A stretch of 32,311 nt of DNA. Source: an uncultured Veillonellaceae bacterium. GTDB taxonomy: Bacteria; Bacillota; Negativicutes; Veillonellales; Veillonellaceae. Position numbers and translations under genes: made by a program. The DNA lies in the NCBI GenBank assembly GCA_945867815.1, contig CAMBIX010000014.1:1-32311 (forward strand), read 5' to 3'. Under the pieces are notes generated by a model. The model searched no databases and was not told where the DNA came from. It was given only the letters and a program-made list of their open reading frames with translations. This document shows positions 24,495-32,100 of this stretch, in pieces; positions within the stretch are counted from its first letter, which is position 1; each line of letters opens with the position of its first letter.

Positions 24495-25145
24495 TCAAGG
24501 ATAGAAAGGAAAGAAAATTGGTAATAAAATTAAAAATACAATCGTAGACACTACCATAAGCGGTAAGCCTACTTTTACATAATCCATAAAGGAATAACCA
24601 GCTATATTGTACACCATCGTGTTGGCTGGCATTCCAATTGGTGTTGCATAAGCACAAGACGCACCAATAAGGCTTAAATTACCGCCCATAGCCGAAGCTA
24701 ATACTAAAGGCATTAAAAACTTAGATTGATTAAATCCTGCCTTTTGGGCAATCCCAATTGCCACAGGGATTAGCACAGCAGCTGTCCCTGTATTAGATAA
24801 AAACCCAGACATAATACCTGTAATCACCATAACAGCAATAATAAGCATACGCTCCGTTTTAGCACACTTCGTTACTATAGAACCTACAGCCTGCGCCATA
24901 CCCGTTTCAAAAAAGGCGGCGCCCACAATAAACATAGCCATAAATAATAGTACGTTCGTATCAACAAATCCTGAAAAGGCTTCTTTCGGTGATAATACGC
25001 CTGTTACCACTAACCCCACCGCTACAATCATAGCTGTTACTGATAGAGGTATCTTTTCCCAAACGAACATCACCACAGCAAACCCTAAAAAACACAAGGT
25101 GATTGTTACTGCATTAACGAATTCAATGATTCTCTCACTTAACAT
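24495..25145 (-). pseudogene. SLC13/DASS-type permease with internal deletion
   Basis: A 216-residue open frame in a family normally about 430-490 residues. Residues 1-162 match the first half of the two-fold repeat: 'EAFSGFVDTNVLLFMAMFIVGAAFFETG', the first S-N-T motif in 'FLSNTGTAAVLIPV', and 'GGNLSLIGA'. From residue 163 it jumps to what should be the last 50-60 residues ('SCAYATPIGMPANTMVY...GYSFMDYVKVGLPL'). The second S-N-T motif and about five helices are missing. The reading frame is intact across the join (near 24657-24663). The ribosome binding site is poor. Probably non-functional as a dicarboxylate or tartrate carrier, although a novel short permease cannot be excluded. Confidence 0.7.
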
Positions 25146-25251
25146 ATACGATTATTATCCCTATATGCACTCCTGTTTCTTTAATCAAAAGACATAATCA
25201 CTTATAGGTAAACCCACCTCTTCTCTTGATTTATTTCTTCTCTTAAAATAT

Positions 25252-25303
25252 AAAAAATAACGTATACCTACTGACTTTATATATTCTCAATTGGCATACG
25301 TTA
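25252..25303 (-). terminator. Terminator after the AraC regulator
   Basis: Minus strand TAACGTATGCC (25303-25293) pairs with GGTATACGTTA (25268-25258) with one wobble, followed by six T. Confidence 0.82.
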
Positions 25304-25323
25304 CCTATTTATTAAGTTAAACC

Positions 25324-26358
25324 CTACTTTATTTGCTGCAAGGCCTCCTCTAATAATTCTTTCACCCGGCCTAGATTAGGCCTACTACTTACTATGAACC
25401 CATCTGAGATAGGTTCTTTTATCTCGATGACATAATCTTCTAATAGAGAAATAACCTCCGTATCATCAGAAGAAATAAATTCCTTCCACTCTTGCAATTT
25501 TGTTTTCCGTCCAAAACTCCGCGCCGTTTTTCTATATTCTGATGGCGTACTATGAAAGCGGTTTTTAAAAACTTTATTAAAGGCTTTCACATCACTGAAG
25601 CCACACAGAAGCGCCACCTGAGCTATTGTCAACTCCGTATTAACTAATTGAACCGTCGCTTCCCTTAACCGCATGCGAAGCACATATTCTAAAAAAGAAA
25701 TACCTAAATGGCGTTTAAAAAATTGAGACGCATAACTTTCATTGTATTGCCCAATACGAGCTATATCTTTAAGCTCTATTTTTTCTCTATAATGAGCCTC
25801 TATATAAGCAATCATTTGCTCAAATACTTCTTTTCTTTCCATCAAAGGTTTACTTACCTTATCCCTCTGACGACTTGATACTATTAATTCATATGTGATA
25901 GCAGCCAATCGATACAAATCGCTCTCATCTTGTAAATCTAAAAAATCTTTCTTAGCAACAAGCGCGCTCCTCTTTAACATCAACTTAGCGGCTAAATGAC
26001 GCAAGTTTCTATACGGTTCACTTTCTCTTGTGTCATCCGTCGTCTCTAAATAAAAATGATAGCTAGAGAACTCTTCATCGTAGGCAGCGAAAAAGTCTGG
26101 ATGTATATGCACGACCATAGCCATAGTATCTGGTTCTAATGCTAAAGTCGCATGACCACACTGTGAATCAAGTATGGCTATATCTCTTTCTTGTAAATTA
26201 CTATAAGCTCCATCATGACATACTTCAATCCGCCCCTTAAGCACTAGCAAAAGCTCTATGTCTGGATGCCAATTATAATGATAAGTTCCAATCCGATAAA
26301 TATAACTTTCAACACGTATCCAGCCATGCTGATATAAATAATTAAAATACCCTGTCAT
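25324..26358 (-). CDS. AraC-family regulator with cupin sensor and C-terminal extension
   Basis: A 344-residue transcription factor. Residues about 15-100 form a cupin-like ligand domain ('HPDIELLLVLKGRIEVCHDGAY...ILDSQCGHA'), and residues about 190-280 the double helix-turn-helix ('EKIELKDIARIGQYNESYASQFFKRHLGISFLEYV', 'TIAQVALLCGFSDVKAFNKVFKNRFHSTPSEYRK' regions). About 60 residues follow the HTH, an unusual tail for AraC proteins, which normally end there. It is encoded upstream of, and in the same direction as, the permease-ttdAB genes but has its own terminator, so it is a candidate regulator of them. Ligand unknown. Confidence 0.88.
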   Translation of the reverse strand: MTGYFNYLYQHGWIRVESYIYRIGTYHYNWHPDIELLLVLKGRIEVCHDGAYSNLQERDIAILDSQCGHATLALEPDTMAMVVHIHPDFFAAYDEEFSSYHFYLETTDDTRESEPYRNLRHLAAKLMLKRSALVAKKDFLDLQDESDLYRLAAITYELIVSSRQRDKVSKPLMERKEVFEQMIAYIEAHYREKIELKDIARIGQYNESYASQFFKRHLGISFLEYVLRMRLREATVQLVNTELTIAQVALLCGFSDVKAFNKVFKNRFHSTPSEYRKTARSFGRKTKLQEWKEFISSDDTEVISLLEDYVIEIKEPISDGFIVSSRPNLGRVKELLEEALQQIK

Positions 26359-26461
26359 ACTACCCTCACAAACAGAAATACGAAATACCTCATACTCTAT
26401 TTTCTATTTCTATAAACATCTCCAAGCTTCCTTCTATCTTAAAAATCACAACTTAATAAGA

Positions 26462-26483
26462 TAATCGCTTGCTAATCGCTTGC
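26462..26483. repeat. Tandem 11-bp operator-like repeat before relBE
   Basis: TAATCGCTTGC occurs twice with no gap (26462-26472, 26473-26483). Eleven bases is about one helical turn, so bound proteins would sit on one face. It overlaps the likely -35 of the toxin-antitoxin promoter, suiting RelB-type autoregulation. Confidence 0.7.
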
Positions 26484-26496
26484 ATTATACTATACA
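26469..26496 (+). promoter_or_regulatory. Promoter of the RelB/RelE-type operon
   Basis: -35 TTGCTA (26469-26474), 16-base spacer, -10 TATACA (26491-26496), 20 bases before the antitoxin start; the -35 lies inside the tandem repeat. Confidence 0.5.
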
Positions 26497-26515
26497 ATAT
26501 AAATGAGGTGATAAT

Positions 26516-26821
26516 ATGGCAAGAACGGCTAATGTGTTTGCAAGAGTCGAACCAGATATAAAAAAACAAGCAGAAGATATTTTACTTCAATTAGGTATCC
26601 CCATGTCTAATGCCATCAGCATTTTTTTACGACAAATTATTTTACAACGTGGTTTACCTTTTAATGTCACTCTATCAAATCCACTACCAATTGGCGTAAA
26701 TAAACTTACAAAAGAATCCCTAGATAAAGCATTACAGGCTGGACTAAGCAGTATTGAAAGTGATAAAGGTATCTCCTCTAATCAAGTACGAAGTGACTTC
26801 AAAAAACGGTATCATTTATGA
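26516..26821 (+). CDS. RelB/DinJ-family antitoxin
   Basis: A 101-residue antitoxin. The N-terminal ribbon-helix-helix is clear: 'ANVFARVEPDIKKQAEDILLQLGIPMSNAISIFLRQIILQRGLPF' is the RelB/DinJ signature. The C-terminal half is polar and should wrap the toxin. GAGGTGAT precedes the ATG. Its stop overlaps the toxin start (ATGA), the usual arrangement for balanced synthesis. Expected to bind its own promoter; see the tandem repeat upstream. Confidence 0.93.
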   Translation: MARTANVFARVEPDIKKQAEDILLQLGIPMSNAISIFLRQIILQRGLPFNVTLSNPLPIGVNKLTKESLDKALQAGLSSIESDKGISSNQVRSDFKKRYHL

Positions 26822-27120
26822 GTTATTCTATCATTTACTCTCCAGAAGCCCAAGATGATATAAACAAAATTTACGAATACATTGCTTACACATTATGTGT
26901 ACCCGATACCGCCTTTCAACTAGCGACTAAAATAATGGATCCAACAGAAACCTTAATAAATTATCCAGAGCGTCATCCCGTCTTTTCCTTATCTCCTTGG
27001 AAAGAAAAAGAAATTCGTTACATACCCATTGACAACTATATCCTTTTTTACAAGATAGAAAAATCAAAGGTATATATTATCCGCATCATCTATGCAGCTC
27101 GAGACTTAACCGATGTATAA
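26818..27120 (+). CDS. RelE/ParE-superfamily toxin
   Basis: A 100-residue basic toxin of the RelE/ParE fold. The N-terminal 'IIYSPEAQDDINKIYEYIAYTL' is ParE/YoeB-like, and the C-terminal 'RYIPIDNYILFYKIEKSKVYIIRIIYAARD' is the family's terminal strand pair. RelE-type mRNA interferase and ParE-type gyrase poison cannot be told apart confidently; the long N-terminal helix pair leans toward ParE. Overlaps the antitoxin by four bases and is followed by a perfect terminator, so the module is complete and probably active. Confidence 0.88.
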   Translation: MSYSIIYSPEAQDDINKIYEYIAYTLCVPDTAFQLATKIMDPTETLINYPERHPVFSLSPWKEKEIRYIPIDNYILFYKIEKSKVYIIRIIYAARDLTDV

Positions 27121-27172
27121 AACAAATAGCGACCGCACACTAACTAACCTTAATGTGCGGTCGCTATTTGTT
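27121..27172. terminator. Perfect 19-bp bidirectional terminator
   Basis: Arms 27121-27139 and 27154-27172 are perfectly complementary (containing AGCGACCGCACA), with a 14-base loop. It serves the toxin gene and, from the opposite side, the nitroreductase remnant. Confidence 0.9.
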
Positions 27173-27208
27173 TGCCTATGAAATCTAACTGCCTACTAAA
27201 TATCAATC

Positions 27209-27921
27209 CTATTTCCACTGTACGGATTCACTGAGCGGACGCCGTGTTTTATCACGATGTGGTAATTCATCCCGATAACCAAAAGCAGTCATGCAGGCGA
27301 TTCCCATACGACTAACGTCGTATAGACCTGCTTCTTTGCCTAAAATTCTATCTAATTCAGCAGGTACAAAGCCTTCAATTGGACAAGAGTCTATTCCCTG
27401 ATAAGCCGCCATAACCATCATATTAGCCATAACAATATAGCACTGTTTAGCTGACCAATCAAAAGCTGTTCGATCAGATTCTAAGGTTTTAAAATCATTC
27501 TTAGAAAAATTATTATAGGCCTGCCCATAAAATTTATATACATCGTCTGGCAAAGATTGTACCTCTTTGGTCATATGATCTAGAAAAGCAGAGCCAAAGG
27601 TAATATCTTCCTTTTTATGAGCTAGGAAAACAACCATATGGCTAGCATTATCTAAAGCATTTTGAGCCCCAAAGCATGTGGTTTAATAGCTTGCCGAAGA
27701 TCCTTATCCTGTAAAATAATCATCTGATAAGGTTCAAAGCCAAAGGACGTAGGTGACAAGCGACCGGCCTCCAAAATGGCATTAAAGTCCGCATCACTAA
27801 TCTTTTTATTAGGATCCCATTTCTTTGTTGCATAACGATATTTCATAACCTGTAATAGGTCATTTCGGTTTAACTTTGGCTGTGGTGTATGTACTGTTTC
27901 AATTGTGTATTTATCACTCAT
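27209..27921 (-). pseudogene. Nitroreductase broken by a one-base frameshift
   Basis: Two adjacent reading frames make up one NfsB-like nitroreductase. The first (27652-27921) has the N-terminal 'MKYRYATKKWDPNKKISDADFNAILEAGRLSPTSFGFEPY'-type FMN site and stops after 'HALGLKML'. The second (up to 27637 and on to 27209) carries the rest to 'SVQWK'. Adding one G to the G4 run (plus-strand CCCC at 27667-27670) restores 'HALGAQNALDNASHMVVFLAHKKED' and a continuous protein of about 237 residues. The ribosome binding site AAAGGAG is intact and the remaining sequence has no other lesion, so the break is recent, a phase-variable slip or a sequencing error. Confidence 0.88.
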
Positions 27922-28165
27922 GATTATCTCTCCTTTACTTCTTCTTCAAGAACAATCTCATAGTAATACTTGATTTATAAAAACTATGTTGCCTACCACT
28001 CATTATTATTAACTTTTTTTCATTGCTATTAACTAGTCCAGCTCTTTTTATTATAATCATTTCTTATTCTCTATCATATAACTCCCCTTATTCTCCATTA
28101 TATAAATAGTTTTTCATCATCCAAAAACAAACTTATCAATAAAAGCCTTACAAACTCTAGCGTCG

Positions 28166-28255
28166 TACAATTCATAGACCAAATTGCCCTTGCCTCAGAA
28201 ATCCAATACACCACACTAGCTCGGCATTAATACAATTCATAGATAAACTGCCCTT
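28166..28255 (-). repeat. Two copies of a 25-base coding-like fragment
   Basis: 28166-28191 and 28231-28255 share TACAATTCATAGA and TGCCCTT with a one-base length difference. On the minus strand both can be read as a short (E/K)G(Q/N)(F/L)(I/V)YELY peptide, the second copy followed at once by a stop. They look like duplicated remnants of the end of a lost gene. I cannot name the source. Confidence 0.5.
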
Positions 28256-28285
28256 CTGATTGATTGAGCCTAGGATTAGAACCTT

Positions 28286-28329
28286 AAAAGAAGGGAAGAC
28301 TCCCTATGTTAGAGAGTCCTCCCTTCTTT
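28286..28329 (-). terminator. Terminator after the secreted unknown gene
   Basis: AAAAGAAGGGA and GACTC (28286-28302) pair with GAGTC and CCCTTCTTT (28314-28329) around an 11-base loop. On the minus strand the stem ends in TTTT. Likely the end of the autotransporter-associated transcript. Confidence 0.8.
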
Positions 28330-28382
28330 GTTTCTAAAACCATATATACTTATTGCAGCCTTTTTATGAAAGCTACCCGCTC

Positions 28383-29108
28383 TTACGCGACACTGGAAAC
28401 CAGTTGCAGTGTTAATACACCCGGCGCCGTTACAACGCCTACGACTGTTGCCCGTTGACCCATAGGTAAGGAACAGCCGTTTAAGTTCACCAGAATAACC
28501 GATCCGTTTGCCGTACGGAAATTCATCAAGTTCTTAGACGCCGTCGTCAGCAAGCTGCCTAAGGTATATACCTTGCTGCCTACCGGAACACCATCCAAGG
28601 AATATATAAGGTGATACTGTGACAAATCCACTTGTGTCAATCGGCCTACATCTTGTTGGTAATAGTTAGCACTATCACTAACTAAAGCTTCATGAAAATA
28701 GCCCTGATCCCGATCGACGATAACACGATTACGCATCTCATCCGTCATATTCGCCCCATCATCTATATAACTCTTAGTCGGTTCATTCGGCGCAGGATCT
28801 GTATAGTGTACTTTTTTTACAACAAATATGGTCTGTCCCTTCGCATCCTTAGTCATATAACCGGTTGCTTCAAAAGGCGTATAGCTGGCAATTCGACCTG
28901 CATGGTTCATCTTAACCGGATAGGCATTCCCATTCGGTGTGACAAAACGGGGATATTCATTATCATAGGCACCTTCAAATTGTCCCTGCAAGGTGACTTC
29001 CGCCGTATTCGGTGCCTCTGCACCTACGGACACTTGAGACGACAAAGCCGGCGCTGCCCATAAAAGAGCCCCGCATAGAACCGCCATTTTAATCCAATGC
29101 TTCTTCAT
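28383..29108 (-). CDS. Exported protein of unknown function downstream of the autotransporter
   Basis: A 241-residue protein I do not recognise. A signal peptide is clear (Lys-Lys-His, hydrophobic 'MAVLCGALLWAAPALS'), with cleavage near residues 23-30. The mature part is polar and beta-rich, with 'VTLQGQFEGAYDNEYPRFVTPNGNAYPVK' at its start suggesting a small barrel such as an OB fold, and 'VYTLGSLLTTASKNLMNF' and 'ATVVGVVTAPGVLTLQLV' near the end. One Cys only. No transmembrane anchor or lipobox. It starts 78 bases after the autotransporter stop, with AGGAG before the ATG, and no promoter is obvious between them. It could be a periplasmic or secreted partner of the adhesin, but that is inference from position. 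Confidence 0.72.
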   Translation of the reverse strand: MKKHWIKMAVLCGALLWAAPALSSQVSVGAEAPNTAEVTLQGQFEGAYDNEYPRFVTPNGNAYPVKMNHAGRIASYTPFEATGYMTKDAKGQTIFVVKKVHYTDPAPNEPTKSYIDDGANMTDEMRNRVIVDRDQGYFHEALVSDSANYYQQDVGRLTQVDLSQYHLIYSLDGVPVGSKVYTLGSLLTTASKNLMNFRTANGSVILVNLNGCSLPMGQRATVVGVVTAPGVLTLQLVSSVA

Positions 29109-29145
29109 TTACTCTCTCCTGTCTATCGGTTTACAAGGAATGCAG

Positions 29146-29169
29146 GCAACCGATCCAAAGACCGGCTGC
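29146..29169 (-). other. GC-rich hairpin between the autotransporter and the secreted protein
   Basis: As minus-strand RNA GCAGCCGGUC pairs with GAUCGGUUGC over ten positions, two of them G-U, around a UUUG loop. No T-run follows, so it is not a classical terminator. It may set the ratio of the two products by partial attenuation or by protecting an mRNA end. Confidence 0.5.
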
Positions 29170-29186
29170 TCCGCATCAATGATCTA

Positions 29187-32100
29187 TTAACCACGACCAG
29201 GAATTACACGTACACGTTGAATATCCGGCGTACCATCTTTATGTTTGGAGATTGTATCTACACGGATACGTTCTAATTCCGGTGCAAATTCTTTAAGAGC
29301 ACGTGCCATACGTTCATCGGCTTTGGCACCGTTCTGCATAGCCCGGTACAATAAGGCAGCCATTTCATAACGCGTCATCATGCGGTCGCCTTCGAACTTG
29401 CCGTTAGGGAAGCCGTCGATAATCCCGTTGCCGGCTAATACAGCTACATAGTCATAAGCCCAATGGTTCTTAGGCACATCCGGGAAGAGTTTCATCTTAT
29501 CCATATCCATAGCGGTTAATTTTTCACCTTCAGATACACGGCCTAACGCATCTTTAACATGTTCTAGTTCAGCTCGTAAATCCTTGATTTCCTTCGCCAT
29601 GGCTACACGGCCTGTCGATACATGGTTGCCCTGACCTACCTTGAAGGATACGCCGGCGTTAACCATGTTTTCACCGCCGCCCATAGATCCGCCTACGCTG
29701 AACATAGTATCTTCGTTCGGACGATAGAAGGCACCGATAGCTGCTGCATTGGCATTCTTATAGTGACCATAACCGGCAGCAAATGTCCATTTTTCATCCG
29801 GATCGAAATCTAATGGATGTAAGCCGGATAAGGCAGCTGCATGAGCACCGACCTTATTCACACGATTACCTAAGTTATTAAGCGAATTATTTACACCATC
29901 AACCAATTCATTAGCTGTTTCTGCCAACTGTTCTTCTGTTGCGGCCCGGCCGTTTTGACCAAAACCTTGGTAATGGGTTGTCGTATTCTTCAATCCGTCA
30001 ACCGTGCCGGTAGAACCGTTGATGGTTACCTTATTGCCATTACCCTGACCTGTTACGGTAATACTATGAGTATTAACAGTAGATGTAGTCAAGCTGCTGT
30101 CCGGTCCAAGGTCAATATCCTTACCGAGCGAAATCGTAAGATCCTTATCTTTACCGTGAGTAACAATATTTTTGTCATCACCTTTTACATTTAAGGTTTC
30201 GCCAAGTTTGATTCCATCAGTTTGTCCCTTATTTGCTGCATAGGTAATACCGGCGTTCAGTTTTTCTTTGGTTGCATCATTTAAGTCATATTTTACAGTT
30301 GTCTTGTCTCCGGTTGTCGTTACATTTACAGTCGTATTATCCCCATCAACAAAATCAACTTTATGACCAGGATTTACAATCGTATCACCTGTACCATTAC
30401 CTTGAATGTTCCAACCGGACTTATTGATTGTATCCGCCACATTCTGTGCCGTCGTCAATCCATCTGTACCGGCAACAGATACTTTACCATTGTTAGCTGT
30501 CAAATTAGCTGTTTCAGCACTTACTGTATATTCGGAAGCTTTTTCCGTTTTCGACGTTACCTTAATATGACCCTGTCCTTTTACAGTAACTTTTGCAGCT
30601 TCAATGTCATTTTTCAGGTTAGTATTTAAGGTCTGCAAATCACCGATATTAGCACCGTTTGTCGACACTGCATCTTCAAGTTTCGTCGCATGACCACTTG
30701 CATCAGTCATACCAGATGCAACATTCGTAATTTGATTACCTCCGTTGTTAAGACCGCTGTTTGTTAAAGTAACGCTCTTATTAGGATCGGCTGCACTCTG
30801 CTTAATCGTAACACCATCAGTAGTTACCGACGTATTACCCGTTGTCAAGCCATCAGTAGTCACTGTTGTGTTACCGGTTTTTAATCCATCTTTATCAAGT
30901 GTCGTAGTATCACCAATCGTAACATTACCTTCATCTGATAAAGCAATCTTATCCGCAACAGATACTTTGTATTCCGTACCGCCATTTGCATTTGTAGCTG
31001 TGCTTACGGTTACATTCTTACCTGCTGTAACACTTGCGTGTTTGCCGGCTTCTTTTTTAACAGCTTTTAACTGTCCATAATTAACAGCATCATGATCATC
31101 TACACCATCTGCTACATTGGTAATCTTATTACCACCGTTGTTCAAGCCGCTACCTGTCAAGGTAACACTGCTTCCGCCCGGTGTTGTATTGGTAATCGTT
31201 ACACCGCCGTTATCAACTTTAGTGTTGCCTGTTGTTACAGAATTAGCTGTGATGTCCTTAGCAAGAGCAACACGGATAGTGCCATCACCTTCTACATTAG
31301 TCATGATGTTCTTGCCGTCATCGAACTTATTAGCAAAAGTATCAGCACCCGTATTAGCATCCGCACCTTTGACAGACACTTTCGTGTTCAATTTAGCTGC
31401 ATAATCAGTACCGCTGTTAGCCCCAAAGATTAAACCATCGTTAAGCGTTGCCACTGTCTGGCTTGTACCTTGCGGATCTTTGTAGACAATACGTGTAATA
31501 CCGTCTTTACCGTCAAGACCTTTTACACCGACTGTACCGTTAATACCAAGTGTACCCGGTTTACCATCAATTACTTTAATAATGGTTTGACCGTCTTTAC
31601 CGTCAGCACCCGGATGTCCAGCTGCCCCTTGACCACCGGTCAAGCCGATAGATCCATCCTTACCATTAATAGTAACGCCATTCTTACCGTCTTTACCGTT
31701 AACTGTAATTTGACCATCTTTACCATTAGTACCCGGTTTACCTACCGTAATCGTATCACCTAAAGATAAGGTTACCTTGCTGCCGGCACCACTTGTCTTA
31801 ATGTTGGTACCATCGCCTTCAATATGTAAAGTTTTGCCCAACTTAATAGGTGTCGTATCGCCATCATTCGTTGCATAGATAATACCGTTCGTATCTACTT
31901 TGCTGATAGCATCTTTAGCATCCTGCGTTAAGTCATAGGTTACTGTCGGGTTTTCACCTTGTGTCAAGCTGGATTCTACGCCATACTTCTTACCATTATT
32001 TACATTAGCCGTGTTGGTGAAATCTGTACCTTTGAAGGTTACCGTCTTATCAGAAGCTACCTTCTGCTGGTCTGTAGCAGCTGCACCTGTTGCTACTGTC

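Larger units (their letters stand above)
27922..28382. other. Gene-free interval with decayed repeats
   Basis: A 461-base AT-rich gap. It contains the nitroreductase ribosome binding site at its left end, two near-identical 25-base segments (see the repeat entry), and the terminator at 28286-28329. No open reading frame with a start and ribosome binding site is evident; the look is of a degraded gene. Confidence 0.55.

Noticed and set aside
28692..29063. A 123-codon plus-strand frame opposite the secreted unknown protein
   Set aside because: The minus-strand gene has a signal peptide, a strong SD and a terminator; the plus frame has none of these.
29622..31763. Several plus-strand open frames of 60-113 codons opposite the adhesin
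   Set aside because: They mirror the repetitive, low-complexity adhesin codons, overlap one another, and lack ribosome binding sites. Shadows of the real gene.
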